Positions 10,797 to 22,653 are shown, counted from the first letter of the stretch. The stretch is DNA of 64,000 bases from Lonicera japonica (GCA_021464415.1 CM038470.1:36264099-36328098); one strand, 5' to 3'. Numbers and translations: made by a program. The notes: a model not told the origin generated them from the letters alone.

Positions 10797-12059
10797 ATGT
10801 CTTCTTATCGTACAAATTCTGATTTTTCTTATGTTGAAGCCCGAGATGCTCTGATATCTTCTGAGAATGGCTTGAACTTTGGTGCATTCAGTCCTTTAGC
10901 GGGCTGGTGCCATCGTCCTGTAGATTTTCCTTTTTGTTATGCGCTTAAGTGCTTTGTATTTCTAGAGCCCTACGGATCATCTTTTCTGTTTTGGGCTAGA
11001 TGAGCTCTGCTCGACTTCCGAGGAGTTTTCCTGGCTGTTGCGTTCTAACGTTTATCTCCCGATGGCTGTTCCCATAGAAGAAATTGGTCATCGAGATATG
11101 TTGATTGCTCTGTTAGCCATTCCCCAAGCGGCCTGTGATGGTTTTATTATTGACGGGCTTCTTGATCTCCACAAAATGGTAAGGTTCTTTCATCGTTACG
11201 AAGAGAGAGCCTCTTATAGCGAGGGGTGTACTACGGCGGCCTTGATCTGTCTTGTTTCTGATATGCTACTGGTGACGGGCTCTTCTCGTGTTGATCCGAC
11301 TATTTTGAGTTTGATTTACCATGCTAGGAATGGAGAGTCTATAGTGCCCATCGTTCTTGCAGAGACTCTGAACGGCCTAGATGATCTTCAAAGGGGAGCT
11401 TCACCCTTCTTCAGGGGAAGTCCACATTTGTTATACATGTAGCTGTTGGAGCGTTTCTGATCGGTAGGTTTCAATGGGGTTCGGCTAGACAACCCGATGC
11501 ACTTCTTTCGTCGTCCCATCTTTGGTGCTTTGACCATGTCTTTCTCTGATTGGACGGTGTGGTTTTCGGAGAATTTTTGGACTATTCGGTGGAAAATTCC
11601 TTGGTGGAAACTGAGGGCGATGGTGCTTAATACCGGGGGCAAAATTACGTTCGGCTCCGTGGGCTCTGGTTCACTTCCTTTTATCTCCCAGGACGTCTTC
11701 TTTGGCAGTTCAACGTTCCTCAGGACATTCCCCTCGGCCTAAACAACTTCCCTTCCGAGTCTAAGTTTGTGACCCAGCATGTTTCTTTATCAGTGGAGAG
11801 AATGTGGCGTGCTCGACTAACTCGTCAGTTCAACTATGCCCGTTTTGGTATTACCCGGCCCCTCCGGGCTGACATCATCCGTTCTTGTTGGGGGTCTCTG
11901 GAAGGGGAGCTGATTAATGATCCCTTCCAAATGGAGTGGTTCCAGTTCATGGATTCTGAGCCCACAGAGGAGAGCATCGTCTTTGCGTACCAAATCCTGG
12001 ATGAGGTTCGAATTAATTTAGCCACTAAGGACCCTGCTTGGCCAACCCTTAGGGATTAG
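10797..12059 (+). pseudogene. antisense DUF7745-type gene, copy B
   Basis: Same gene as 2259-3515. Start MSSYRTNSDFSYVEARDALI; stop TAG 12057-12059 after WPTLRD. Span of 421 codons. Damage: small indels near 10925-10990 shift the frame through the WSPADHLFRFG region, TAG at about 11441 replaces Trp of MWLLERF, and a TGA at the next F-S position is shared with A. Trp residues that are stops in A are intact here (SDWTVWFSENFW near 11550), so the two copies decayed separately. Confidence 0.75.
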
Positions 12060-12141
12060 GTTTTTTCGGTATGCTGTATCTCCTTTGTAACTTCTGGTGT
12101 TCTGAACCACCTTAATAATATACGAGGGACTGTTTATGGGA

Positions 12142-12147
12142 AATAAA
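12142..12147 (+). terminator. polyadenylation signal AATAAA of DUF7745 gene (B)
   Basis: AATAAA 83 bp after the stop codon, at the position equivalent to the minus-strand signal in A. Confidence 0.4.
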
Positions 12148-12194
12148 TTTTTTTACAATGTTTAAACCGGGCCTGAAGTCACTTCTCAGGTTAC

Positions 12195-13500
12195 CTACGT
12201 TCCTCTTTTGATTTTCCAAAAACACAAGTTTGAGTTGGGGCTTAAGTTTACGTAGTTCTTATCTATACATGTTACATCTATTGGTAATAAATTTTTCAAT
12301 CGATCCATGTTGACTGGTGAATGCAGTAATTGTCCGTCTAAGTCAGCGAGTATGGCGGAACCCCCTGTATCAATCTCTTTGACGATGTATGGCCCTGTCC
12401 ACTTCTGCCCAAACTTTTCCCTTGGGTCTCTGGCTAGTTCTCGAATTTCTTTCAACACGACGTCGTTCTCATTGATACCCTGAGTCTTTACTTTCTGGTT
12501 AAATGCTCGAGCGATTCTCTTCTGATACCCTTGGTGGTGGTATGTGGCTCTCAATCTCTTCTCATCTAGCAAGGCCAGCTCGTTATAATGTGCCTGGACC
12601 CACTCCAGCTCATTAACTCGATTCTCTAGCATTATTCTGAGGGATGGGACCTCTAATTCAACAGGGAAGACTGCTTTCATCCCGTATGTAAGGGAAAATA
12701 GGGTTGCCCCGGTAGAGACCCTCTTGGTGGTGCGGTATCCCCACAATGCATATGATAATTTTTCGGGCCAGTCTCGACAGGTGTCGGTCATCTTGCTTAG
12801 GATATTCTTCAGATTCTTATTGGCAGCCTCAACTGCCCCATTGGTTTGTGGTCTGTATGGTGAAGATCTGTGTCGGGTAATACCGTATTCCTCCATGACT
12901 GTATTAGCCTCTCCTTCGAAGTGGGTGCCGTTGTCTGAGATGATCTCGTGTGGGACCCCATACCAGCAAGTGATATCCCGTCTGATGAATCGGGCAACTT
13001 TTCTAGCATCAAGGGTTTGGAAAGACTCGGCCTCTACCCATTTGGTGAAGTAGTCGATGGCCACTAGTATGAATTCATGGCTATTGTTGGCTTTGGGCGA
13101 AATCTTCCCAATGATGCCGATTCCCTAGGTTGCGAAAGGCCAGGGAGCAGTCATGTTGTACAACTCTTTCGGAGGAAGTTTCTGAGATTTAGCATAGATT
13201 TGGCACTTGTGACAACGGTGTATGTGATTAACGCAGTCGTTCTGCAGGGTAGACCAGTAATAACCTTGTCTGATGATTTTGGGGGCAAGTGTATGACCGC
13301 TCATATGAGGTCCACAATCACCCCCATGTATCTGATCCATCATTTTGATAGATTCTTCTTTAGTGAGACATTGAAGATGGGTCCCGTCGTAGTTTCTTTT
13401 ATACAGCCTTCCGGCACAAAGTATGAACCTTGATGCTAATCTCCTGAGTGTGACCCGCGTTCTCTTGTCTGTTTGCTCGGGATACCGATGATTTTTCAAT
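12195..13500 (-). pseudogene. integrase of element B
   Basis: HHCC zinc region (GGDCGPHMSGHTLAPK...RCHKCQIYA) near 13205-13340. The core-to-C-terminus stretch 13064-12195 is open without a break: D in AIDYFTKWVEAE, D in SDNGTHFEGE, E in NGAVEAANKN, GYRTT, then GPYIVKEIDTGGSAILADLD. It runs about 30 codons past the site where A and C end with YYQ-stop because that stop is lost. One stop near 13125 separates the zinc region and core. Confidence 0.85.
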
Positions 13501-13520
13501 AGGTTCCAGATGTCGTAAAA

Positions 13521-14800
13521 TCAAGTGGTTAAGTCCCCATTCTTTTCATTCTCTACCTCAAGGGCCATGCAGTGTGCTGGTCCTGATCTTCTTTGTACGG
13601 TAAGAGTTATTTCTTCTATCCCCTCCGGGATATCAATCATAGATGCCAGGGTTGCTAGTGCGTCAGCAAAACTATTTTGTGACCTGAGGACATAGTAAAA
13701 CTCTGAATTCTCAAATCTTCCTGCGACATCCTCCAGTCGGGCGAGGTATGGTACTAACTTCTCATCTCTGATCTTCCATTCTTTTAGAACTTGGTGGACT
13801 ACTAATGCCGAATCTTCGTACACTTGTATTCTCTTTATACCCCTTTGGAGCACGATCTCTAGTTCGATTATACAAGCTTCATACTCGGCCATATTGTTGG
13901 TGCAGAAGAAGTCTAGACGATATGATACCCAGGAGTGAGTTTGGTTTGGAGAGACTAACAAGATGCCTATCCCGTTCCCGTTTCGGTTGGCGGCCCCGTA
14001 AAAGTACAATTTCCAGTCTTCATCGATCTCAACATTCATGATAGTTTCATTTGAGAACTCGGCTTCTTCGAACATATCCCCCAATATTGGATTGTGGGCT
14101 AGGTAGTCAGCTATGATCTTGCCTTTGACTGCCTTCTGGGTCATGTAGGTGATGTCGAATTCGGAGAGTAGGAATAACTATTTTTCCATACAGTTTGAGA
14201 GAGCTGGTTTCTCGAAGAGGTATTTCAGCGGATCTATTCATGATGCCATGATGATCGGAAAAATCAGCATGTAGTGCCGTAATTTCGGTGTTACCCAAAC
14301 AAGAGCGGTGCATGATTTTTCCAATGGCGTGTAGTTTATCTCAAATGGGGACAGTTTTTTGCTGATGTAGTAGATGGCCTGTTCTTTTCGGGTATCAATC
14401 ACATGTTGGGCTAGCATGGCTCCTGTAGCCGAATCGATGACTGTTAGGTATAGGATTAGTGGCAGCCCGGTCTGTGGTGGGGCTAATACCGGGGGATTGG
14501 AGAGGTAGTCTTTGATTCTATCAAAAGCCTCCTGGCACTGATCGTCTCATTCTCCTGGTGAAGACTTCCTCAGGAGTTTGAAGATGGGTTCGCAAGTCTG
14601 AGTAAGTTGAGAGATGAACCTGCTGATGTACTGTAAATTATCCAAAAATCCCCAGACTTCTTTCTCGGTATGAGGCTCGGGCATATCTCGGATAACTCAA
14701 ACCTTGGCAGGGTCTACCTCGATTCTTTTTTTACTGACGACATAGCCCAGGAGTTTTCCCTTGGTTACCCCGAACACACATTTCTGTGGATTGAGTCTCA
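13521..14800 (-). pseudogene. RT connection and RNase H of element B (active-site Asp lost)
   Basis: Open from 14144 to 13521: MTQKAVKGKIIADYLAHNP, then RNase H. The first catalytic acid is replaced: the segment reads YFYGAANRN where A and C read YFDGA (GAC to TAC). The EYEA and VYEDSALV acidic positions remain. Upstream (14150-14800) the RT thumb/connection is present but broken by stops and frameshifts. Confidence 0.8.
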
Positions 14801-14807
14801 TCTGGTA

Positions 14808-15655
14808 CTAGCGGAGGCGGTCAAAAAAGGCTCGTAAGGCTGGTACATGGCCTTCCCTCTCCTTCGACTTGATTATCATATCGTCCACATATACTTCTAC
14901 TTCTTTGTGGATCATGTTGTGGAAGATAGCTATAGCTGCCCTCTGATATGTTGCCTCGGCATTCTTCAGCACGAATGGCATAACGGTGTAGCAATATGTT
15001 CCCCATGGCATGATAAATGCCATTTTCTCTTGGTGATCTAGGTGCATCTTGATCTGATTATCCTGGTGAAACCGTCTACGAACGACTTCAAGGCATGGTT
15101 GGCGGTATTATCCACTATCAAATCAATGTTGGGTAATGGGAAATCGTCTTTTGGGCAAGCTTTATTGAGATCTCGGTAATCTACACACATGCGGACCTTC
15201 TTATTTGCCTTTGGAACGGGCACAATGTTGGCTAACCATGAAGGGTACTCGATCACTTGTAAGAACCCCACACTCAGTTGTTTCATCACTTCTTCTTTTA
15301 CTTTCAGGGACCACTCAGGCGTAAGTTTTCTCAATTTCTGCTTGATAGGCATGTACTCCGGCTTGGTGTGTATTTCATGCATGACACTCTGGCTGTTTAA
15401 ACCTGGCATATCAGCATAGGACCAGGCAAAGATATCCACGTACTCATTCAGAGTTTGTGTGAATTCCTCTCTTTCTGTCTCACTTAGACTTGCCCTAATA
15501 CGAACTTCTTTCCTTTCCTCCTTCGTCCCGAGATTAATCACAAGAGTGTCTCCCTCCTCGCTTTGTATACGCTGTTCCTCCCATTCAGGGTGTTCATTTA
15601 GTCTTTCTATTTCCATATAGGCAATTACAGAATCAGAACTAACAGGATACCGCAA
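14808..15655 (-). pseudogene. reverse transcriptase of element B
   Basis: From 15655 down: DVFAWSYADMPGLN (typical for this clade), KLTPEWSLKVKEEVMKQLSVGFL, VPKANKKVRMCVDYRDLNKACPKDDFPLPNID, then a frameshift near 15060 (SFVDGFTRIIR). It resumes with KMHLDHQEKMAFIMPWG and the catalytic YVDD box in VEVYVDDMIIKSKE near 14870-14900. A second frame break follows. Only the frameshift prevents a continuous RT palm. Confidence 0.85.
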
Positions 15656-15767
15656 AATAGAATCTTCTTCATTAATACCAGTGCTTACAGGTGCAAGTTT
15701 GAAAAGTAAATCTAGAAGATACTCCTCCTTAGACCTACCCTCACTCTTATCTCTTACCCTTATAATT

Positions 15768-16106
15768 TCACTCTTCCCCCTTTTCCTGGTAATCTAGATC
15801 AGCGTGTATTAAGTGTACAGGGTCGTCTCTTAGCTCATCATCCTCTAGAGCCATGACGTCGAAGAGATCTCCGATCATTTCTTTCTCTTCATCTTTCTCG
15901 TCTTCATTTTCTTCTCTCGGCACGATCGTTAACTTGGTAGAGAAGCTATGTATAACATTTTCCTTGATATAAAGGTCCTCTTCATAGAAGATTTCCCATC
16001 CTGGAAGGTTATCTCCGTCGCTGTTTCTCCAAGGCTCCTGAAAGCCGCAAAAGGGGAAGTCCGCTCTTTCTTTGACAAAAAACCCATTAAGAGTGCTAAA
16101 ACTCAA
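15768..16106 (-). pseudogene. acidic linker between protease and RT (B)
   Basis: 112 codons, strongly acidic (REENEDEKDEEKEMIGDLFDVMALEDDE). A related segment precedes RT in C (30415-30150; SIGNLFDVMAIDDDIP), so it is a real part of the polyprotein. No known domain. Confidence 0.6.
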
Positions 16107-16154
16107 ATACTTATGCCCTCGACCCCTTTTCTCTTGGTTGTCTTCTTTGGTGTG

Positions 16155-17081
16155 TTAGTACCCCAACCCTTCTCTTTCACGCCTCGTTACTGGTTCTAAG
16201 GCCTGAAGTAATCCTGGCTGCCCCATTCTCAAACTGGCCCCAGGTAAGTATTTCATCATTCTCAACATATTTGTGATTTTGGTGCTGAGACCGGGGATAT
16301 TATCAGGGGGAAGATACTTGATTCTCTGGGTGGTGAGGGCTTGCACTTGAGGCTCGTAAGAAAAGCCTCCCAACTGTATGCTTTGACTCCCGATGCCCAA
16401 GACAGGTAATTCTAGATCCGCCAAGGTCCTTTCAGGATCTCTTTGGATGGTGATTATCTTCCCTTCGAACGGTATCTTGATCTTCTGGTGTAAGGAGGAG
16501 GGGAGTGCTCATATGTCGTGTAGCCATGCTCTTCCCAACAGGAGGTTAAAATTGGAGGGAATGTCTATGATTTGAAAGTCGGCCGGAAAGTTTTCAGGAC
16601 CGACCATGAGATCAAGCTTCAGAGAACCCAGAACGGCCCTCTTAGTGTTGTCATAGGCTCTAACGGTTACAGCTGATGGAGAAAGCTCTGAATCAAAGAT
16701 ACCTAGACATCAGGCGGTCTTCAAAGGGCATACATTTATGGTTGACCCATTGTCAATGAGGACCTGTGGCAAAAAAATTTCTCGGGCCTGGACAGTAATA
16801 TGGAGGGCCAGATTGTGTTTCTTTTCCAGTGGAGATAAGTCTTCATCTGAAAATGACAAACTTCTTTGGACTGTAAGCGACCTAATCATGTTTGGTAATT
16901 ATTCTGGCGTGGAATCTGGTGATATGACGGCCTCGTCTAGGAGTTTGATGAAGGCGGTTCTGTGAGGTTTGGAGGCAACCAAGAGGCCCCAAATGGTGAT
17001 GTGTGCCTGGGTCTTCTTCAACTGTTCCAGTACTCGATCCTCTCCTATTTTCTTAGGAGGTGGTGATTTCTCGGTATCCAT
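16155..17081 (-). pseudogene. protease and second G-patch of element B
   Basis: Retropepsin-like region with active site LIDNGSTIN near 16740-16765 (DNGS instead of DSGA/DTGA, as in Tat-type elements) and the later LLGRAWLH. Stops occur near 16711 and 16509. A G-patch-like unit follows at about 16268-16158: MLRMMKYLP...GLLQALEP...EGLGY. The central GLG is changed to SLR here, while C keeps GLG. Confidence 0.75.
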
Positions 17082-17279
17082 TGGTGGTGGCTGATATACC
17101 CTCCTTGAACGGGTAATTTGTTATATCCAAAGAGATGCTGGGTCTAATCCCTCTGAGGCTTCTGATGATTCTGGTTCCACCGACCAACTAAAAGTCTTGG
17201 GGGAGGTTTCTGTCATACAGATTGTCTCCTTGGGAAGGCCTCGGGGCTTCCATGGTTATTTCTTCTTATCCTGGGTCCA

Positions 17280-17513
17280 TTATATCCCAGATTTTTTGGG
17301 ATTAGTTTTGATTGTAAGTGGTTGTGAGATCCCCTGATTGGTCTTTCCTAACCCCTGCCCGGGTAGGAAGTTCATCTTAGCCATCCATTGGTTAATTATT
17401 GGATTGAGGCCTGGTGCAACTTGAGTCCTTTCTGGTGGCAAAGGGGGTGACTTGTAGGCTGGGTCATCTCGAATGAGTCCCACGGGATCAAAATCTTCTT
17501 CATCAGTGGTCAA
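17280..17513 (-). pseudogene. first G-patch domain, upstream of protease (B)
   Basis: MAKMNFLPGQGLGKTNQGIS from about 17384 down, followed by PKKSGI and a TAA where C has GLGW. G-patches bind RNA or stimulate helicases in cellular proteins. They are known from Ogre/Tat polyproteins. Preceded by a Pro-rich linker (SPPLPPERTQVAPGLNP). Confidence 0.7.
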
Positions 17514-17629
17514 GGCGTTAATTCCCGCAGGTGGAGCATGGTTAGGAAGGGGGTTGTTAGTAACATTGGGCTCGCCAGGTGCGGGAATGGTGCCAGCTTC
17601 GATTAAGTCTTGGATACGATGGCGAAGAG

Positions 17630-19266
17630 CTAAACAATGTCCGTGTCATGGCCCGCGGCTTGATGGTACGCACAATTCTCATTCATTCTCCAGGTGCTCG
17701 GAATAGGGTTTGGTGGGGGGCGCTTGTTGAGTGGAGTGATTAGTCCGGCATTTCGGAGTAGTTCCAGGCTTTTGACCAAGGTAGTAGGAAGGGTGCAGAA
17801 ATTTCTCCTTTTCTTAACCTCGGTGCTTGAAGAATCTCCTTGTGCGGGCCAACTCATCGGAGGTGCTTGTTGTGGCTGCTGAAACAGGTTTTGTTGATAG
17901 GGGTATGAGCTTAGTTGGTTTACGGATGAAGTGGTCGTCTTTCTCCCGGTGTACGAGGCTTTCTTGGTGTCGATCTCTGTCTTCTTAGCCAGCTCTTCCT
18001 CTACTTGTGACCCCATGCTTAACAGGGCTCTGAAGTGTGGGAATACATGTTTTCCCATGCAACTCAATACAGCTAGAGTGAAATTCTTCTGTATGATCTC
18101 CAACTGTTCTTCTTCATCAGGCCTCTTGGACATTTGGGAGGCCATCTCTCTCCAGCGTGTGACAAAATCGCTGAAGCTTTCCTTCTCGCCTTGCTTGGCC
18201 ATTTCCAGGTGTTTGCGGGTAATTTCCAAATCTTCGTTGGACCCGTATTTATTCATGAACTCCTTGACGATATCTCCCCAAGTCTTTGTGTGGTGTCTCT
18301 CTAAATCAAAAAACCATCCCAGGGCGGCCCCTGTGAGAGTCATGTGAAAGGCCTGAGCGAACTCTGGTTCTCCGCAACCGAACACTTGCATGGATCTGAA
18401 GTAGGATTGAAGGTGAGTTTTTGGGGGTGTGGTTCCTGTGAACTTGGTGATAGAAGTGAGTTTGAATCCCTAGGGTAATCTTGCTTCTGGGTAGAGAGAG
18501 AAAGCATTCATATCCGTAATCTCGTCTGCTCCTTTTATTAGAGAAATCCTTTTTTGCAGAACCCTCATATGTTCCTTTAGTTTTTCCATTTCTTCACTTT
18601 CTCTTGACCCCTCGTCGGGCTGTTCCCGAGCTATGACCGATTTTGCATACACTGCCCTGAGTCGGTTGATGTCTGGGTATTCATTAGGAGGGGCTACTGA
18701 GGCCGGGGGTGGAATGGGCCTTGCGGGAACATGTGGCCATGGTTGGTATTGAGGATCAAAACCCTGTTGGGGTTGCGGCCAGACTATGGGTGGCTTTTGT
18801 TGTTGATAAGTAGGGCCTGAATTTGGGGCCCATTGATTCTGATTGTTAGGATCGGTTTGGATGGGACCGGCCGTGACGGGGCTCGTTTGCGGTGGATTGG
18901 TTCCTTGGACTAGGGAAATACTTGTGATGACTGCCCTTGATGCAGATCCCGATTCGGTAGTAGTCATTCAAACCCCGGCGGTGCATTTCGTTCGGCTAAC
19001 AACTATTTTACTCGGATTCGGGTACCCTGTTGCTCGGTCGTGAGGCTTACTAGATTCTTGCTGACGGTCATAAGTAGACGATGCATCTCTGCTAAGGTTG
19101 GCTGGACTGCTGACACCTCGGCTAGGCTCTGATCCATTTCTTGATTCTCTCGTTCGTCGGTCATTCTGGGTGTGCTTGGTCTTACTAATCTTCCGGTATG
19201 ATCTCGACCGGCCCAACCTTCCAGACTATCGTTTGTTTTACGACTGTAGACGAAACCACGTGGCAA
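17630..19266 (-). pseudogene. gag of element B
   Basis: The N-terminal coiled-coil-like piece (AEVSAVQPTLAEMHRLLMTV near 19120) is followed by a frameshifted Pro/Gln-rich linker (YQQQKPPIVWPQPQQGFDP). The retrotransposon gag core at 18391-17815 has FHMTLTGAALGWFFDLERHH, WGDIVKEFMNKYG and SFSDFVTRWREMASQM. A CxxH-type zinc knuckle (CAYHQAAGHDTD) ends in a frameshift at 17635 that removes the last Cys. Confidence 0.85.
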
Positions 19267-19906
19267 AGATGAAGGAAGACTATGATGCGACTCAATTTTT
19301 GCTAAAAGAAACTCTAAAAATCACCGAGAAAAGACTCGGGTTTTAAAAAGGTGTTGTAAAGTAAGCCGTAAGGTGGTACATCTCTTATGGCCGTTTGACA
19401 AGTGTTTTAGCTGACTCGATCTTATATGCAACGCATGTGTACGAACGGTTAAGGCTTCAGGCTCCCTCCCCTTTGGCAAGACTTTGCGATATACCCCAAG
19501 GGCGGGTACGTGCAAGAATCTTTTGATATACTTCCCGGGTACGTGAGTATTCTCGTCACTCGATATACCTCGGGGGCATACTTAGCCAAGGAGAGTGGAA
19601 GTAAATGCTTTCGGTTTATGTTAGCCTAAGCAAGCCAACTCCCTACTCACTTAAAATACTTTTGAGGGTTTGGGGTAATTTCACACTCGTAGAACCAATG
19701 CATGATTTGTGAAAGTGCGTGCAAAGTTCAAAAGGTTGGGTTTACAAATATCATTATCTTTATTACGTATTTTTGAAAAAAATTCCATTTTTTGGAAAGA
19801 GGTTTCTTCTCAAACAATTAACAAGAAAAGGAGTAGGGAAAGCAGTAAAAGCAAATATTCAACAATTAAATAAAAGTCCACATATAAGAGTCTAGTTTTC
19901 TAGTGT
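19267..19906 (-). other. 5' leader between primer site and gag (B)
   Basis: About 640 bp without a long ORF. Conserved with the C leader, including TCGATATACCTCGGGGGCAT and the segment AAGTAAATGCTTTCGGTTTA. The expected place for packaging signals; none can be assigned by eye. Confidence 0.5.
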
Positions 19907-19923
19907 CCTCAGCAGAGTTGCCA
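19907..19923 (-). other. primer-binding site, tRNA-Arg type (B)
   Basis: Minus strand TGGCAACTCTGCTGAGG begins one base after the LTR end. It resembles C's TGGCGACTCTGGTGGGA with an A for G. TGGCGAC-type sites complementary to tRNA-Arg are, as I recall, typical of Ogre elements. Confidence 0.6.
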
Positions 19924-19924
19924 C

Positions 19925-21567
19925 TGTGAGAATCCGCAAATGCGACCCCCCGGGTCTCGCTCCCGTCCTTGGGCGTCTGAAATATCAGAAAGGATTCCAT
20001 CATTCCATTTGCTTCGACGTGTTAATGATTCAATATCGAGTGTCCCTATATCCTATTTCTAGATGCAAAAGGGTTCGTTCAGAGTCGCCAGTACATTTTA
20101 CGAGAAAACAGACAAAAAGGGTCGTGTAAGAGGAAAGACTATTGATAAGCCATTCTTTACACGTTTGTTTACGATACCAGGATTCTATTGGGTTTGAAAA
20201 CTATGTTACGGATCGGGAAGGTGTTAAGCACCTATTCCGCCCTTTCGGTCTCTAGTGGTCTTATATGTTTATTTTATATTGAAAAACTTGGATGCTTTTA
20301 CTGACAGTCTACTACTTTTCAAGTGAAAAACCCTAATTTCTGGGGAAAGCGGAAAAAAGGGATAAAAAACTTTGTGTTCCGAGATCCAGTGTTTTGAAAT
20401 ATGTAAATACAAGTGACAAAAGTTGTTTTATTTCAGAGAGAGTTTCCTGTATTATTTCTCAGATAATGACAGTTTCTCGAGTTTTAACTTCTTTTGGAAA
20501 AGTTCGGATCTTATATCGGGACTAATTTAATATGGAATTAGAACTCTTGAGGGGAGTTCTACCAAACATATCACAGTCTATGAAAGAGATATGATATACC
20601 GGGTTTTTAATTCCTAAGTAAGTTTTATCAGTCCAAATTTTGAAAACAGAATTTTGTCCGGATGATAATGTACTTACTTTTCTAGTTTTCCAAATGGTTT
20701 TATCAGGGTCTTTTGTTTTGAAAACGGTATACTATTCATAACTTGGAAATAATTTCATTCAAATAAAACGTGGCCAAAGCAACAGAAGTAAAACAAGTAC
20801 ACAAATATCTGATGTCAAATACTAGAAGAGACTTTCTTTAGCTTCCCGATGAGGATAATAATAAGAAAGAAAATATAATACGGCATAGCGATCTCCGGCG
20901 ATAATAATCTTTTCCTTCTTCAGATATTTTTGAGAATTCGATTCCGGAAGCGGGACACGTCGAGTGTCGAGAACATATTCGATAATTCTTCAGAAATAAG
21001 ACGATAATGGAATATGCTTGACGAAAGACAAGAAAATCAGATATAAGCCAATAATTCTTCAATCCTAAGTTGCTGTCTTGAACCCTTGGGGGTGTTGGCC
21101 TATTTATAGTGGTGGGGAGTGTATGTCGCGTGACATTTGCCCAGAAAGGGCATGTGCCGCGCGACAAAGTGTACAATGTCGCACGACAAACGGCTGAAGT
21201 GATATTTCTAACAGACTGATGTGTCAGAGAGTGGATGGTCTGTGTCAGAGGGGTTTGTCGCTCGACATACTCATTTGTCGTGCGACAATTCCCCTTCAAA
21301 ATAGGTTTGTTTGGCCAACAAACTCTTTCGGGGCAGTTTTGGGTGTCCGGGTGGGTCCCGAACTCCAAAAACAGTACTTCTCGAAGGTCGTTAGGGTTCT
21401 TGGGGGGGAGTCACGGATCGACGTGTCTACACCTGGGAAGGGTTTTTGTTAGGCTATAAACTTTTCGGAGCAGTTTCTAGTACTTTTAGGTGAGTAACAG
21501 ACTCAACAACGGTATTAGTGGGCGTTCCTTAGGGTTCTTACGGGGGTCACGGATTGGGGTGTCTACA
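19925..21567 (-). repeat. LTR of element B (1643 bp), possibly shared with C
   Basis: Plus-strand limits TGTGAGAATCC... and ...GGTGTCTACA, so on its own strand it runs TGTAGACACC to TTCTCACA. Homologous over its length to the LTRs at 33454-35124 and 35125-36456. One side abuts the B primer site. The other side (21568) abuts the tail region of C directly. Confidence 0.9.
21101..21287 (-). promoter_or_regulatory. LTR promoter (B): TATA box and five palindromic sites
   Basis: Minus-strand TATAAATA at 21101-21108. Upstream sites on the palindrome pattern: 21123-21136 (ATGTCGCGTGACAT), 21155-21166 (TGCCGCGCGACA), 21177-21188 (TGTCGCACGACA), 21256-21267 (TGTCGCTCGACA), 21276-21287 (TGTCGTGCGACA). 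The first three lie within 80 bp of the TATA box. Confidence 0.7.
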
Positions 21568-21689
21568 GACCCTCTCGACTCAAGCTCCTTGCCTACAAGG
21601 AATTGAGGCAACTGGAAGAGACCGTGATCCATGACTCTTGCAAGAACTCTAAGAGAGTGCATACATGTAGAAGTGCTTGTGAGTGCCTC

Positions 21690-21970
21690 TTTCGAGGGCT
21701 TGTGTTACCTCGTTGCCTCTTTCGAGGGCTTTTTACTCCACATGCCTCTCTGGGAGGGCTTGTTGTTCCACGTGCCTCTCTGGGAGGGGTTTTTGCTCTA
21801 CGTGCCTCTCTAGGAGGATTTTTTGCTCCACTTGCCTCTCTGGGAAGGCTTTTTGCTCCACGTGCCTCTCTGGGAGGGCTTTTTCTCTAAATGCCTCTCT
21901 GGGAGGACTTTTAGCTCCACATGCCTCTCTGGGAGGGCTTTTTGCTCCACATGCCTTTTTGGGAGGGCTT
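21690..21970. repeat. 30-bp tandem array in the tail of C
   Basis: About nine units of TGCCTCTCTGGGAGGGCTTT plus TTGCTCCAC. Corresponds to one half of the 53-bp unit of A in reverse complement. Long open frames here come from the repeat, not from a gene. Confidence 0.9.
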
Positions 21971-22078
21971 TTGATGTGTATAAGAAAAATAAGCGGTAAT
22001 GGCCTCCGAAGAGGGCATTTGTGCTTTTGGTGTTTTTTGCCTCTAGAGAGGGCTTGTGTTTGGTGATTTTTCAAGGAT

Positions 22079-22620
22079 CATGCTCTCTATATATCCTCCC
22101 AGGAATTTTTTGAAACCTTTCTTGCTTGCTTTGTTTCTTTGAAAGAGAAGTCGCTTCCTAAAAAGAAGTTTTCTGGGTTCTATTTTTCCTGCATAGTGAT
22201 GATTAGAAGACTTGTTTCCAAGTTATCATTTTTGTATCGTGCTGAAAAGAAAATTTGCATGAAAGGAATTTCTGATCTCTTCTGGGCTTTATCTGTTATC
22301 TCTTTTTAGGGAATCTTTATGCCTTTTTCGTTTTCTGTATTTCAATGCCCTTATTTCTCTCTCGTTCGGGGAAGCTTTTCCTGCCTTTTCTGTTTTGGTC
22401 AGGAGCTTCTTTTCCCGTTTGGCGTGATCAGGAGCCTTACTCACCCAAGACGAAGCCCTGAGCCGATTTTTGGCTTAGCTGTCACTCTTGGTGTGGCTCT
22501 CCCTGCCACTTTACATTACTTTTGGAATTTTTACTCCTTCAACCCCCCATATGCGTGTTTTTGAAATGATAAAAACCCAGAAAACTCTTTTTGGAGGTAT
22601 TCCTGCATAAAAAAAGAAAG
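22079..22620. other. conserved non-coding stretch upstream of PMD gene (C)
   Basis: Counterpart of 8151-9005 in A. Contains GGAGCCTTACTCACCCAAGA, conserved with A. No frame is conserved across both copies. Confidence 0.45.
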
Positions 22621-22653
22621 AAAGAGGGTCAAAATTTTTGGGGGAGGGGAAAA

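Larger units (their letters stand above)
9709..21567 (-). mobile_element. Ty3/gypsy Tat/Ogre-like element B, 3'-truncated
   Basis: Minus-strand element with 5' LTR at 19925-21567, primer site, gag, G-patch, protease, RT, RNase H, integrase and the antisense cassette reading on plus. Its 3' end is cut in PMD exon 4, so PMD exons 1-3, the minisatellite, the tail array and the 3' LTR are missing. All pol domains are recognisable but broken. Confidence 0.9.

Noticed and set aside
21603..22066. Open frames of repeated LPLWEGF/CLSGRAF-like peptides
   Set aside because: Translation of the 30-bp array in C, not conserved as protein with A.
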